The notes: generated from the letters alone by a model not told the origin. A DNA stretch of 64,000 bases from Solibacillus daqui (GCF_028747805.1 NZ_CP114887.1:3142001-3206000); one strand, 5' to 3'. Counted from the stretch's first letter, positions 1 to 9,418 are shown. Program-made: numbers and translations.

Positions 1-2
1 AA

Positions 3-203
3 TTAGCGGGCAATGAACAAGGCTTTGCGATGGGCATGAACAATGCATATATGAGTATTGGTAACATTTTAGGTCCACTGCTTGCAGGTGCATTATATGA
101 TATTCAAATTTTGTATCCATTTATTGCAGGGCTTATAATCTTAATAGGAACGATTATTTTCACGTTTATGTGGAAAAAGGTACAAACACCTACAGTTTCT
201 TAA
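3..203 (+). CDS. MFS multidrug-type exporter, C-terminal end (5' partial)
   Basis: The reading frame is open from the window edge and ends at TAA 201-203, giving 66 residues. It shows a GMNNAYMSIGNILGPLLAG stretch and a final hydrophobic helix followed by a short basic/polar tail. The glycine-rich helix GNxxGPxLAGxLYD is typical of the last third of drug:H+ antiporters of the NorA/Bmr branch of the major facilitator superfamily. It acts in the cytoplasmic membrane. Substrate cannot be told from this fragment. A terminator shared with the convergent gene follows 28 bases later. Confidence 0.75.
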   Translation, partial: LAGNEQGFAMGMNNAYMSIGNILGPLLAGALYDIQILYPFIAGLIILIGTIIFTFMWKKVQTPTVS

Positions 204-230
204 ACATGCTTGAATAGCAAATTGTAAATA

Positions 231-267
231 AACGAAACCTACCCCGAATTTCGAGGTAGGTTTCGTT
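231..267. terminator. Bidirectional Rho-independent terminator
   Basis: AACGAAACCTACC (231-243) pairs perfectly with GGTAGGTTTCGTT (255-267) across an 11-base loop, with T runs on the plus side. It lies between the convergent MFS gene and the sigma-factor operon and can serve both. Confidence 0.85.
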
Positions 268-268
268 T

Positions 269-1723
269 TTATTTGGAGTTGTCGATTTCGGGTATATCCT
301 CAAAAGCAATAGGTATTGTATATTCAATGCCTTTTTCATCCTGCAAAATGCGCGGTGCGGTGCGTGTTAGTGTCCAGCTAAAACCGTCGTCTCCTGTAAT
401 GAAATATTGATTGCCCTTTGTTTCGACTTGGATATTTGTGTACGTTTTTTCAACTAATTCGCTTGTAGCCGTTTTACCTCTGTAATAAATCGTATCCTCA
501 TTAAAGATATAAATTAGTTGATCATTATAGCGATTCATTAAAAACATATCTTTAAAATGCTCTGGCTTTGCTTCTAGCATATCTCGCAATCTTAAATCCT
601 CATAGAGATTCATCGACTTTAGTTCGAAATACTGAGATGTTTGCCGCAAATCCTCTGTATATTTCACGAGTAATACCGTACCATAGCTTTCCGTACTATA
701 AAATTCAAGTGGCTGTACAAATTCAGCATTCGCAAAAATATTAGCATAAATAAGCTCACCATTTTGAATCGTCATTATTTTTGGCTGTGTACCACCCGTT
801 ACTACAAACGGTGCGTCATGGAAATCAGTTTGATATAGCGTGTTGCTTTGCTCACCAAGATCACCTGTTATCATTTGATAATTACCTTGCTGATTCAAGT
901 AAATATATGTCAGCTGATTCGTTAAGCTATCTATGATAAAAAATTGATTGCTTTCTCCCGAATTAAAATAAGAAATCCCTTCACTAGCAATCCCTAAATC
1001 AAAGCGCTCACCAGAAAACGATTCAAAAACTCGTTGCATGCCTGCTTTTGTTTCAATTTGATATAAGGTGTTGCCATTGATTGTTTGTTGTTCGGCCTTT
1101 TCAAGCTTCCTCGGTGTAGTTTTCATAGGTGTCGCAATAGGTGCATCTTGATATGTTAGGGAGATTGATTTTGGGAGCACAATTTCTTCCTCGTAATATA
1201 GAAATGCATAAGCATCATTTATAATGAATTTTTGGCTTTCCTTATCTAATACGAGCTTTTCTAAATACGAAGACGTAGTATCTTGTAATTTATCTTGTAA
1301 TTTTATATAAAGTATTAACTCTTTTTCGTCATCAATTGTTTTGATCACTTCTATGTGATTTGTTAAGTCAAACCCCTTATAACGATTGATGACTTCTTCG
1401 TTGCTCATTGTTGCCACTTTTGCCAGCGCTTTTTCATCCTTCATAGCAATGGCAGTATAATAGTTTTCTACTAGCTTGGCTTGTGCATCAGTTAAACTAA
1501 ACTCTTTAATTTCTATTGCAGAATGCTCTATTTGTGAAGGACTAAAATAAAGTACCGTACCAATCACTAGCATCATTACTACTACAAGTGCTGGTTGTAA
1601 AAAAGGAATTGTTTTTTTCGAACGTTTTTTATCGTTCAGTACTTTTTGTACAAAGTTCTCGTTCATCATCGGTCCGTTACTAATTGCTTCATCAATGGCC
1701 TGTTTCATTTGAGATTTCGTCAT
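269..1723 (-). CDS. Single-pass membrane protein co-encoded with ECF sigma factor (probable anti-sigma/sensor)
   Basis: 484 residues from the ATG at 1723, chosen because AAGGAGG lies 8 bases upstream; an in-frame GTG three codons earlier overlaps that site. About 40 cytoplasmic residues precede one membrane helix (about residues 41-60), then roughly 420 residues outside the cell, rich in beta-strand-like hydrophobic alternation. The start overlaps the end of the sigma-factor gene by 32 bases, so the two are translationally coupled. That arrangement is typical of membrane anti-sigma factors such as RsiX. I see no HxxxCxxC zinc motif in the short N-terminal part, so the anti-sigma role is inferred from position and topology, not from a domain. 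The outer domain is not one I recognise. Confidence 0.7.
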   Translation of the reverse strand: MTKSQMKQAIDEAISNGPMMNENFVQKVLNDKKRSKKTIPFLQPALVVVMMLVIGTVLYFSPSQIEHSAIEIKEFSLTDAQAKLVENYYTAIAMKDEKALAKVATMSNEEVINRYKGFDLTNHIEVIKTIDDEKELILYIKLQDKLQDTTSSYLEKLVLDKESQKFIINDAYAFLYYEEEIVLPKSISLTYQDAPIATPMKTTPRKLEKAEQQTINGNTLYQIETKAGMQRVFESFSGERFDLGIASEGISYFNSGESNQFFIIDSLTNQLTYIYLNQQGNYQMITGDLGEQSNTLYQTDFHDAPFVVTGGTQPKIMTIQNGELIYANIFANAEFVQPLEFYSTESYGTVLLVKYTEDLRQTSQYFELKSMNLYEDLRLRDMLEAKPEHFKDMFLMNRYNDQLIYIFNEDTIYYRGKTATSELVEKTYTNIQVETKGNQYFITGDDGFSWTLTRTAPRILQDEKGIEYTIPIAFEDIPEIDNSK

Positions 1724-2216
1724 CCCACGCACCTCCTTCTAGCGTTTGCTTTAGTTTTTCTCGTCCGCGCCTTAGCCTCGTTTTCACCGTATTGTCTGAA
1801 CACGATAACATCTCGGCAATTTCATCGATTTTAAGTTCTTTGTAATAATATAAGACGATGATTTCACGATATTTAAGCGGTAAACCGAGTACCGCCTCAC
1901 CTAATACCCGGTTTTCTGTTAAAACAAGTACTTCCTGCTCCGCTGATTTCGTGCCTTTAAAAATTTGTTGGATTTTTTCAGTGAGAATGGTATTTTTATG
2001 GCTCCAACTGCGTAAATAATCATAGCTACGGTTTATTGTCATGCGATATAAATACGTACGGTAACTTGCTTCCCCACGAAATTGTCCCTGCTGCTCAAAA
2101 GCTTTTAGTAAGACGTCTTGTACAATATCCTCAGCTGTTTCTTTATTTTTCACATATGTATAAGCAAGGCGTAATAATTCCTCACCATGCGCTCGGATCA
2201 ACTGCTCTAGCTGCAT
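1692..2216 (-). CDS. ECF-type RNA polymerase sigma factor
   Basis: 174 residues, the usual ECF length. Region 2 covers about residues 1-75 (LLRLAYTYVKNKETAEDIVQ, the sigma-70 region 2.1/2.2 signature, then YLYRMTINRSYDYLR). Region 4 covers about 105-160 (LPLKYREIIVLYYYKELKIDEIA, then the helix-turn-helix SDNTVKTRLRRGREKLK). It directs RNA polymerase to stress promoters, probably cell-envelope ones, when released by the membrane protein encoded next to it. The start has an AAGGTGGTG ribosome site. A promoter of ECF form lies 34-60 bases upstream, so it probably drives its own operon. The regulon was not determined. Confidence 0.9.
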   Translation of the reverse strand: MQLEQLIRAHGEELLRLAYTYVKNKETAEDIVQDVLLKAFEQQGQFRGEASYRTYLYRMTINRSYDYLRSWSHKNTILTEKIQQIFKGTKSAEQEVLVLTENRVLGEAVLGLPLKYREIIVLYYYKELKIDEIAEMLSCSDNTVKTRLRRGREKLKQTLEGGAWDDEISNETGH

Positions 2217-2249
2217 TTTGTCACCACCTTACAAAAGAATTTACCGTTA

Positions 2250-2276
2250 GACGGCACACTACTTGAAATAGTTTCA
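2250..2276 (-). promoter_or_regulatory. ECF-sigma promoter of the sigma factor operon
   Basis: Read on the minus strand, TGAAAC (2276-2271) and CGTC (2253-2250) are separated by 17 bases. The TGAAAC / CGTC pattern with 16-17 spacing is the known form of SigW/SigX/SigV-class promoters in Bacillus. It lies just upstream of the sigma gene, pointing to autoregulation. Confidence 0.7.
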
Positions 2277-2338
2277 AAAGGGCCAAATATATTTTATTTA
2301 GGTATATTATTACTTTATAAAAACTGGGAGGTTGTAGC

Positions 2339-2869
2339 ATGAAAATCCTACTAAATATCACAGGAAAATCACAATATAGTGCAGATATTCGAACTGAATT
2401 CCAAAACTCTGCATGCGGACCAACTACAGCACACGTGATTTTAAATTATTTATGTCAAAATGACGAAAAGGTGCTACCACATGATATTAATGAATTGTAT
2501 AAACTACTTGGCGGTACAAAAATCGGATTATTTAAGTGGCGTCTAATCCGCAATTTGCGCAAGCTGCTTGGTGATGATTGGTGTGTAGAGGAGTGTACAA
2601 TAACGCAAGCAATTGAGCAGTTACGTGAAGGCAATCCTGTAGCGATGCGCTTTGATGTTTATTTTTCGTGGAAGTTTTTACCAAAAAATAAGCCACTTTA
2701 TAAATACCATTGGGTACCACTCATTGGCTACGAAATTAAAAATGGTGAATTGTTCTTATCAATCCATGATAATGGTGGTCGCAATCGCGATAGCCAAGTG
2801 CGCTCCTTTAAATATGATGATAATCGTAAAGTATTAAACTTTGTTAAAATTGAACCTATAAAGCGTTAG
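2339..2869 (+). CDS. Peptidase C39-like papain-fold protein
   Basis: 176 residues, no signal peptide, start supported by GGGAGG 7 bases upstream. Papain-fold hallmarks are visible: Cys26 in SACGPTTAHVILNYL, His124 in KYHWVPLIGYE and Asp144/Asn145 in LSIHDNGG, in the order Cys-His-Asp/Asn expected for the C39-like clan. Such domains cleave or bind peptides, and the standalone cytoplasmic form often has no known substrate. It is divergent from the sigma-factor operon, with 122 bases between the starts. A hairpin terminator overlaps its stop codon. Whether it is an active protease cannot be told from sequence alone. Confidence 0.65.
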   Translation: MKILLNITGKSQYSADIRTEFQNSACGPTTAHVILNYLCQNDEKVLPHDINELYKLLGGTKIGLFKWRLIRNLRKLLGDDWCVEECTITQAIEQLREGNPVAMRFDVYFSWKFLPKNKPLYKYHWVPLIGYEIKNGELFLSIHDNGGRNRDSQVRSFKYDDNRKVLNFVKIEPIKR

Positions 2870-2887
2870 CCCGAGCTAGCGCTTTTT
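2861..2887 (+). terminator. Rho-independent terminator after C39-like gene
   Basis: AGCGTTAGC pairs with GCTAGCGCT (one G-U pair) around a CCGA loop, followed by TTTTT. The stop codon lies inside the left arm. Confidence 0.85.
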
Positions 2888-3039
2888 ATATTTTCCAAAA
2901 TAAATATTATTCCCTCCGATTAAATATAATCCCACTGATTGAAATTTCACTTTATAAGAAATATAGTATCTGATACTAATATCCTTAAAATTGTATAACC
3001 ACTCTATTTTTGGCAATACTTTGTACTAGGAAGAGAGTG

Positions 3040-3060
3040 CTTATCTTAAGTTAAGGTAAG
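3040..3060. promoter_or_regulatory. Near-perfect 21-base palindrome upstream of the germination operon
   Basis: CTTATCTTAA-G-TTAAGGTAAG: ten-base arms with one mismatch, 58 bases before the first germination gene. No T run follows, so an operator is more likely than a terminator. The binding protein is unknown. Confidence 0.35.
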
Positions 3061-3118
3061 TACATGTTCTTTTCCACCTAATAATCATTCAATAGAGAAA
3101 AAGTGCGAGGAATTTTCT

Positions 3119-4216
3119 ATGAAATCTAAAGGTAAAATTAGTATTCTTCATATTGTTTTTTTATCGATGACGGTGATTGGCTTGAAAAATCACGTAACAA
3201 TCATTCCCTCTTTATTAAGTGGAGCTGAGCGCGATTCATGGATGTCAATCATTTTATCAGCTCTTATCACCGTTCCCTGGCTTTATGTATTTTTTCTACT
3301 TCAAAAACAGCTACATTCGGATTCCGTTCGTACTCGTTTGCTTACAAATTACCCTAAATTCGGAAACGTAGTGATTTATGTAATTGTTTTTTATTTATTG
3401 GTAATGGCTGCATTTACAATGCGTGAAACTTTACAATGGGTGTCGACAACCTTCTTAATTGAAACACCTGTTCTCCTACTATTTTTCCTTTTTTCAGTTG
3501 TTTGCCTTTTATTAGCCACGTCGTCCGTGTTAAGTATTACGATGGCGAATATTATCGTCCTATTTGGTGTCGTTGTATTGGGCTTTTTCGTTGCGTTTGT
3601 CAACTTACAAGTAAAAGACCATTCATTACTGCGTCCATTTTTCGAGCATGGCTATTCCCCCATCATAAAAACGGTCGTATATCCTGCTTCCGGCTTTTTT
3701 GAAATTCTTTTGCTTTTGTTTATTCAACAGCATTTTACGAAAAAATTAAAATTTACGCACCTACTCATTATTCTTTTCATTCTCGTTGGCTTAACGCTTG
3801 GTCCACTAATAGGTGCAATTACAGAATTCGGTCCTACAGAAGCTGCTAGACAACGTTATCCTGCCTTTGAAGAATGGAGAATTGCTAAAATTGGTAACTA
3901 TGTATCGCATTTAGACTTCTTCTCTATTTATCAATGGTTAACAGGTACGTTTATACGCGTCGGCTTTTTATTATATATCGCCATTGAGCTATTAGGGATG
4001 ACAGGGAAGAAAAAAAAAATTTGGGAAATCGTTGCACCAGCATTTATTTTTTTAACATTGCCGCTATTTTTGATAAATGACAGTATATTTATCGAGATTA
4101 AAGGGAAGTATTTTTTAATAAGTACAGCTTTGTTCTTTTTCATATTAGCGTTTTTATTGCTGTTTCTTTTACGAAAGAGAACAAACAGTAAGGTGGAAAG
4201 CGATGCATCAAATTGA
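3119..4216 (+). CDS. GerB-type spore germination receptor permease subunit
   Basis: 365 residues, the usual length for GerAB/GerBB proteins, with about ten hydrophobic helices throughout. The family-typical opening is present (SILHIVFLSMTVIG...HVTIIPSLL, then RDSWMSIILSALITVPWLYVFFLL). This is an amino-acid/polyamine/organocation-fold transporter homologue. In GerA receptors this subunit binds the germinant in the spore inner membrane. The start has GCGAGG 8 bases upstream. Its end overlaps the next gene by 14 bases. It is first in the operon, whereas the GerA-type subunit comes first in the classic gerA, gerB and gerK operons. The germinant is unknown. Confidence 0.9.
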   Translation: MKSKGKISILHIVFLSMTVIGLKNHVTIIPSLLSGAERDSWMSIILSALITVPWLYVFFLLQKQLHSDSVRTRLLTNYPKFGNVVIYVIVFYLLVMAAFTMRETLQWVSTTFLIETPVLLLFFLFSVVCLLLATSSVLSITMANIIVLFGVVVLGFFVAFVNLQVKDHSLLRPFFEHGYSPIIKTVVYPASGFFEILLLLFIQQHFTKKLKFTHLLIILFILVGLTLGPLIGAITEFGPTEAARQRYPAFEEWRIAKIGNYVSHLDFFSIYQWLTGTFIRVGFLLYIAIELLGMTGKKKKIWEIVAPAFIFLTLPLFLINDSIFIEIKGKYFLISTALFFFILAFLLLFLLRKRTNSKVESDASN

Positions 4217-5636
4217 TACGATTTCGTTAAAAGAGCACTTTAAACATTGTGAGGATGTTCATTTTCAAACGTATTCCTTTCAAACAAGCAAAGTAACACT
4301 TATTACATGCGATGCGATGATTGACAAATATTCACTAAATGAAATTATTGTACCTAGACTTCAGTCGATTTGTAGTGACTCCGATAAACCGTTAACTGAA
4401 AATATGCTTTCCCAAAATTTATACCTTCCTGATTTACAACAAATCACAGATTTAAACGATGCCACAACGAATGTATTTGGTGGCTTTGTCCTTATTTATG
4501 TGGAAAAGCTTCAAATACTATTATCAAGTAATATTGAAAAAAAGCCTAATCGAAGTCCAGAAGAAACGAAATTAGAGGTACAAATAAAAGGGCCTCGAGA
4601 CAATTTTATTGAAGATTTATCAATTAATATTGCACTGATTCGCAAGCGACTACCTACTGATTCTCTTGCCGTTGAAAAGCTATCCATTGGGGAACGCTCG
4701 AAAACGAAGCTTGCCGTTCTTTATTTTCACGATATAGCAGATTTAACGATACTAAAAGAACTAAAGCAGGATTTGGAGTCTGTTTGTACTGATATTCTTA
4801 TAAGCAGTGAATCACTTATGGAACGTTTTAATAAACGGTCCTATTTTTTACCGCTAAACCATACGACTGGTCGACCGGATTTTGCTGTAATGGCATTATC
4901 AGCAGGACGCTTTGTTATTCTCGTTGATGGCATTTCATATGCGGTAATTACTCCCGTCAATTTGTTTTTGCTATTAAAATCAGGTGAAGATTTTGATCAC
5001 CCAGCGGTTACAAGCTCAATAGAGCGAATTTTACGAATTTTTAGTATTATTATCGCATTATTTTTACCTGCATTTTGGCTTGCTTTAACGACATTTCATC
5101 AAGAACAATTACCATTCCCGTTACTTGCGACAATCGTTCAAGCAAATACTGGGTTACCGCTTCCAACGGCGTTGGAAATGCTCGGTATGTTATTCATGTT
5201 TGAGCTATTTCGAGAAGCCGGATTACGTTTGCCAAGTACCCTCGGTGGGACAATTAGCGTCGTTGGAGGACTTATTATCGGAGATGCTGCAATACGTTCA
5301 GGAATAACAAGCCCTGCAATGATTGTCGTTATTGCCATTTCAACAATTGCAGGATTTACTCTTGTAAATCAATCGCTCGTTACTACGGTAAGTATTATGC
5401 GCATTTTGAATATTCTTATGACCTCTGTATTTGGCTTATTTGGCTTATTTTTATCGCTTTATTTGTTCGTGCTTTATTTAGCCAACTTGCGCGTGTATGG
5501 CGTTCCTTACCTTTACTTTACAGCTGATCTTTCTTGGTCGAATTTGAAAGTAACGCTATTCCGTCCTCCTATGTCATCCTATAAAAAAAGGACAGCAACA
5601 AAAAATCTTCAAGATAAAACGAGGGAGAAAGAGTGA
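4203..5636 (+). CDS. GerA-type spore germination receptor subunit
   Basis: 477 residues, matching the usual 470-500 of the GerAA family. A soluble N-terminal half (about residues 1-260, including IKGPRDNFIEDLSINIALIRKRL, a family hallmark) precedes about five membrane helices. The helices contain the conserved stretches PAFWLALTTFHQEQLP and REAGLRLPSTLGGTISVVGGLIIGDAA. In characterised receptors this subunit assembles into an ion channel in the spore inner membrane that opens when germinant binds. It overlaps both neighbours and is translationally coupled, its stop sharing bases with the GerC start. Confidence 0.93.
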   Translation: MHQIDTISLKEHFKHCEDVHFQTYSFQTSKVTLITCDAMIDKYSLNEIIVPRLQSICSDSDKPLTENMLSQNLYLPDLQQITDLNDATTNVFGGFVLIYVEKLQILLSSNIEKKPNRSPEETKLEVQIKGPRDNFIEDLSINIALIRKRLPTDSLAVEKLSIGERSKTKLAVLYFHDIADLTILKELKQDLESVCTDILISSESLMERFNKRSYFLPLNHTTGRPDFAVMALSAGRFVILVDGISYAVITPVNLFLLLKSGEDFDHPAVTSSIERILRIFSIIIALFLPAFWLALTTFHQEQLPFPLLATIVQANTGLPLPTALEMLGMLFMFELFREAGLRLPSTLGGTISVVGGLIIGDAAIRSGITSPAMIVVIAISTIAGFTLVNQSLVTTVSIMRILNILMTSVFGLFGLFLSLYLFVLYLANLRVYGVPYLYFTADLSWSNLKVTLFRPPMSSYKKRTATKNLQDKTREKE

Positions 5637-6775
5637 TGAAAAAGCTTCTATTTCTCCCACTCCTTCTTTTACTTGCAGGCTGCTGGGATACAAATCAACC
5701 GGAGCGAATGTATTATCTTTTCGGTCTCGGAATTGATTTTAAAGATGATGAATATATCATGTATGCCCAAATTATTGATTTTACGAATATCGCCAAATCA
5801 GATCAACCAAATCCTGACGCGAGTCAAGCAGAAGTCGGTGTAGCAAGAGGGCGAAATTTTAATGAGGTTTTTTTCAACTTATATAAGACTATGGATGAAA
5901 GACTTTTTTTAGGACAACTTGAATATATTGTATTTTCCGAGGAAGCTTTAAAACAAGAAAAAGGAAAGGCAACTGTTAATGCCTTTGTTCGCTATAGGGA
6001 ATTGCGCTATACGACCTGGACATATGTTACGGATGCCCCTCTAGAAGAAATTATGTTAACAACACCGATTATTAATAAAGCCATTACATTATCAAAGGTA
6101 GGAGATCCAACCAACTCGCTGTCACAATCATCGTTTATTCAACCGATAAATTTCCGTGAACTTTTGATTAATACTGATGAACCGAGCCATTCGGCGATTA
6201 TTCCTTTCATCGAACTAAGTGACAGCTGGTCAACAGATAAAGGTCAAGATAGCGTATACTCTATTAAATCTGTTGCCTTAATTACCTATAAGGACGGTTA
6301 TATGGGGCAATTAAAAGGCGACGATGTAAAAGGACTCCAATGGATGAACGAAAAAACCACGCGTGGTCAAGTAACAATTAAAATAGATGGTTTTTCAGAA
6401 CCTTATATAACAAATGTCATAGAATCCGTTAAACCAACTATTCGTCCAATCATCAACGAAGATTCGATACACTTTGAATTGGAGGTAAAATGTGTTGTTA
6501 AAGCGATAGAATCTGAGAATCAGGAAATAATGGATCAAGTAAAAGATAAAATTGAAGAGACGATAAAAAAAGAAATTGAAGCGACCTATAAAGCAGCGTT
6601 AGAAATGGGCGTGGATGTTTTTCGTCTATCCGAAGTAGTGTATCGAAAACACAATAAGTCTTGGAAAAAATTCCATGTAGATGGGACTGTACCGTTAAAT
6701 GAAAATTCCATTCGCTCGATTGACGTTGAAGTTGTAAAAATGAATGGTGAACGTATCATTTCAAATGAAAAGTAA
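5636..6775 (+). CDS. GerC-type spore germination receptor lipoprotein
   Basis: 379 residues from ATG 5636, which overlaps the preceding TGA; an in-frame GTG sits one codon earlier. The signal peptide ends in a lipobox, LLLLAGC, with the lipidated Cys at residue 16. The family-typical continuation follows (CWDTNQPERM..LFGLGIDFKDDEYIMYAQIIDF). The C-terminal third (VDVFRLSEVVYRKHNKSWKKF) is also typical of GerC. It is anchored on the outer face of the spore inner membrane and is needed for receptor function. It completes a three-subunit GerBAC operon closed by a strong terminator. Confidence 0.93.
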   Translation: MKKLLFLPLLLLLAGCWDTNQPERMYYLFGLGIDFKDDEYIMYAQIIDFTNIAKSDQPNPDASQAEVGVARGRNFNEVFFNLYKTMDERLFLGQLEYIVFSEEALKQEKGKATVNAFVRYRELRYTTWTYVTDAPLEEIMLTTPIINKAITLSKVGDPTNSLSQSSFIQPINFRELLINTDEPSHSAIIPFIELSDSWSTDKGQDSVYSIKSVALITYKDGYMGQLKGDDVKGLQWMNEKTTRGQVTIKIDGFSEPYITNVIESVKPTIRPIINEDSIHFELEVKCVVKAIESENQEIMDQVKDKIEETIKKEIEATYKAALEMGVDVFRLSEVVYRKHNKSWKKFHVDGTVPLNENSIRSIDVEVVKMNGERIISNEK

Positions 6776-6814
6776 AACGCCTACGGGGTTAGGATAAGAA
6801 TAATAATGAACGTA

Positions 6815-6859
6815 AAAACATACACCGTTTCTTCGCAAAGAGACGGTGTATGTTTTTTT
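6815..6859. terminator. Bidirectional terminator after germination operon
   Basis: AAACATACACCGT pairs with ACGGTGTATGTTT around a short paired stem-loop (TCTTCGCAAAGAG), with T runs on the plus side and a run of A on the minus-strand entry side. It separates the operon from the convergent exonuclease gene. Confidence 0.85.
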
Positions 6860-6869
6860 GTATCACTAT

Positions 6870-7745
6870 TTATTTTATCGACCGCGCATGTTTTGCAATT
6901 AAACGATAGCCCTTTTGTTCTACAGAATTAAATAGCGATGGTGTGTATGCATCTAAACGTAACTCATCAAGCTCTGCATCAATTGGCGCTGCGCAGTTAA
7001 TTGTTGCTAATTGGTGTGATAAGCGAAGCATGTCTTCATTTTCACTAATTTTAATTCGTTGCCCCGGCTTTAATGTCGATAATGCTGCTAATACCCCGTC
7101 AATGGAGCCGTGGTTTTGAATCAATTGTAAAGCGGTTTTCGGACCAATACCTTTAACACCTGGGTATCCGTCACTTGTATCACCCATAAATGCTTTTACG
7201 TCGGCAAATTGCTTTGGTGCAATGCCATATTCATCAACAAAGCGTGCCTCCGTGTAGACATCATATTCTGTGTAGCCCTTTTTCGTGAACGCAATTGTAG
7301 TAGTTGGATTTAACAGCTGCAATAAATCACGGTCACCACTAATAACAGTAATTTGTGCAGCATCCTTCCATTTTTCTATCATAGACCCAATTAAATCATC
7401 GGCTTCTAAACCCTTTGTTCCGAAATTTTTCCAGCCAATCATTTGTGATACATCCTTTGCCATATCAAATTGTGGCAGCATTTCTTCTGGAGGAGCTGGG
7501 CGATTTGCTTTGTAGCCATCGAACAATTCATTGCGAAATGTGTGGGCGCCCATATCCCAACAAACTGCTAAATGCGTTGGTTTCATTATATTTTGTGCTG
7601 TTAATACATGGCGTGCAAAGCCCTGTACGCCGTTCGACGGTGTGCCATCATCTAAACGAATAAATTGATTCATCGCAGCTGACGCGAAAAACGAACGGAA
7701 TAGAAGTGCCATACCATCAACGATTAATAAATGTGGTTTTGTCAT
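6870..7745 (-). CDS. ypcP: 5'-3' exonuclease (PolA N-terminal / FEN-like, YpcP type)
   Basis: 291 residues from ATG 7745, preceded by GAGAGGA. An in-frame upstream start exists but would add only an unlikely leader. The protein opens with LLIVDGMALLFRSFFAS and carries metal-binding acidic motifs typical of the family (LEADDLIG, then VISGDRDLLQL). The helix-hairpin-helix region is VKAFMGDTSDGYPGVKGIGPKTALQLI. It is a stand-alone version of the 5' nuclease domain of DNA polymerase I, removing RNA primers and flaps in DNA replication and repair. Length agrees with Bacillus YpcP (about 296). It is monocistronic and convergent with the germination operon. Confidence 0.9.
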   Translation of the reverse strand: MTKPHLLIVDGMALLFRSFFASAAMNQFIRLDDGTPSNGVQGFARHVLTAQNIMKPTHLAVCWDMGAHTFRNELFDGYKANRPAPPEEMLPQFDMAKDVSQMIGWKNFGTKGLEADDLIGSMIEKWKDAAQITVISGDRDLLQLLNPTTTIAFTKKGYTEYDVYTEARFVDEYGIAPKQFADVKAFMGDTSDGYPGVKGIGPKTALQLIQNHGSIDGVLAALSTLKPGQRIKISENEDMLRLSHQLATINCAAPIDAELDELRLDAYTPSLFNSVEQKGYRLIAKHARSIK

Positions 7746-7871
7746 AAATATTCTTCCTCTCAAACTTCTAGACATTTATTATAGCAAAACCACAAGATCA
7801 ATTGCACCTTTACGCAACTGCGTCGAGATTTCTAACACCTACTTAATAAGGTAAAACGCTGATAGACACAC

Positions 7872-9356
7872 TTACCTTGATGGCAATAAGAATTCGATAA
7901 TACGATTGACATCATGACTGAAAATTCGGTCTTCGGTCATACTTGGAGCAAGTTCTCGAATTTGCTCCCACTTTTCGCGTAGCTTTGGTGACATCTGCTC
8001 CACCCCACGATATTCTACAGCTTGAGCAGCACAAAATGCTTCAATCGCCAATACATTGCGGACATTTCCGATAATCATACGCGCATGTCGTGAACCCGTA
8101 GTCCCCATACTAACATGATCCTCCTGATTTGCTGAAGATGGAATCGAATCAACCGATGCTGGATGTGCAAGTGTTTTATTTTCTGATACTAAGCTTGCCG
8201 CGCTATATTGTAATATCATCGCCCCTGATTCTAAACCAGGTTTGGCACTTAAAAATGCTGGTAATCCTTCGTTTAACTGTGGATTCACTAAACGTTCAAT
8301 GCGACGCTCCGAAACATTTGCAAGTTCGGCAACTCCAATTTTTAAAAAATCCATCGCAAAGGCTATCGGTTGTCCGTGGAAGTTCCCACCTGAAATAATG
8401 AGTTCGCCATCCTCAAAAATCAATGGATTATCCGTTGCTGCGTTCATTTCAAGCTCTAGCTTTTCTTTGACATAATTTAATACTTGCCAGCTCGCTCCAT
8501 GAATTTGAGGAATGCAGCGCAGTGAATATGGATCTTGTACACGTTTTTCCCCTTGATGTGTAATAAGTTCACTGCCTTCGAGCCAGTCACGCATACGCGC
8601 TGCAACGTCCATCTGCTCATGCATTCCACGTGCCTCGTGAACAGCTGGGTGGAAGGCATCAATAATACCGTACAATGCTTCCATCGTCATCGCTGCAATC
8701 CATTCACTTGCGTACGCTAATTTTTCGGCTTCAATATAGTTAACAATCCCTTGTGCAGTCATTGCTTGTGTTCCATTAATGAGCGCTAAGCCTTCCTTTG
8801 CTTGTAGCTCGATTTTCGGAAGATTTAGCTGGTCAAATAATTCACTCGATGGTCGACGTTCCCCTTGAACAAACACTTCACCCTCGCTAATTAATGCCAA
8901 TACTAAATGCGAAAGCGGTGCTAAATCACCCGATGCTCCAAGCGAACCTTGCTGTGGAATGACAGGAATAATATCTTCATTAATCATATAGCATAGTCGC
9001 TCAAGCACCTCTAAACGAATACCTGAAAATCCTTTTAACAACGCATTCAAACGTAACACCATCATTGCTTTTGCAACTAAAATCGGGAACGGCTCGCCGA
9101 AACCACAAGCGTGTGAACGAATTAAATTCACCTGCAATTTACTGACTTCTTGTTCGGCGATTTTTACATCGCTAAATTTCCCAAACCCTGTATTAATGCC
9201 ATACACCGTTTTATCTTGCTGTACAATTCGTTCAACTGCTTCACGGCTTTTTGCTACTTTATGTTTTGCATCATCTGCAATCGCTACTTTTTGTTTACTA
9301 TATAAAATACTTGCCATTTGTTCCATCGACAAATTCTGGCCGTTTAATTGAATCAT
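7872..9356 (-). CDS. hutH: Histidine ammonia-lyase
   Basis: 494 residues. It converts L-histidine to urocanate and ammonia, the first step of histidine degradation. Ala141-Ser142-Gly143 in [14 protein letters not shown] form the MIO prosthetic group. [10 protein letters not shown] near residue 82 carries the His that favours histidine over phenylalanine or tyrosine, so the HAL assignment is preferred to PAL/TAL. The rest of the hut pathway (urocanase, imidazolonepropionase, formimidase) is absent from the window, so the gene appears detached from a hut operon. The start is supported by an AAGGGTGGGG purine run. The upstream 266-base AT-rich region holds inverted repeats that may be regulatory. 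Confidence 0.93.
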   Translation of the reverse strand: MIQLNGQNLSMEQMASILYSKQKVAIADDAKHKVAKSREAVERIVQQDKTVYGINTGFGKFSDVKIAEQEVSKLQVNLIRSHACGFGEPFPILVAKAMMVLRLNALLKGFSGIRLEVLERLCYMINEDIIPVIPQQGSLGASGDLAPLSHLVLALISEGEVFVQGERRPSSELFDQLNLPKIELQAKEGLALINGTQAMTAQGIVNYIEAEKLAYASEWIAAMTMEALYGIIDAFHPAVHEARGMHEQMDVAARMRDWLEGSELITHQGEKRVQDPYSLRCIPQIHGASWQVLNYVKEKLELEMNAATDNPLIFEDGELIISGGNFHGQPIAFAMDFLKIGVAELANVSERRIERLVNPQLNEGLPAFLSAKPGLESGAMILQYSAASLVSENKTLAHPASVDSIPSSANQEDHVSMGTTGSRHARMIIGNVRNVLAIEAFCAAQAVEYRGVEQMSPKLREKWEQIRELAPSMTEDRIFSHDVNRIIEFLLPSR

Positions 9357-9418
9357 ATTACCCCACCCTTTGTGAATTTTCTAAATCAATAGTTTCCTTG
9401 AATTTATTATTCTACAAA

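Noticed and set aside
3000-3060. Sigma-G promoter for the germination operon
   Set aside because: GTATA-N16-CAATACT is loosely similar but too weak to call in such AT-rich DNA.
7776-7871. Possible degenerate copy of the palindromic repeat between ypcP and hutH
   Set aside because: Only short stretches (GCAACTGCGTC, GAGATTT) resemble the element at 45497-45612 and no palindrome is kept.
8129-8720. Plus-strand frames opposite hutH
   Set aside because: Shadows of the hutH coding strand, without ribosome sites or recognisable domains.
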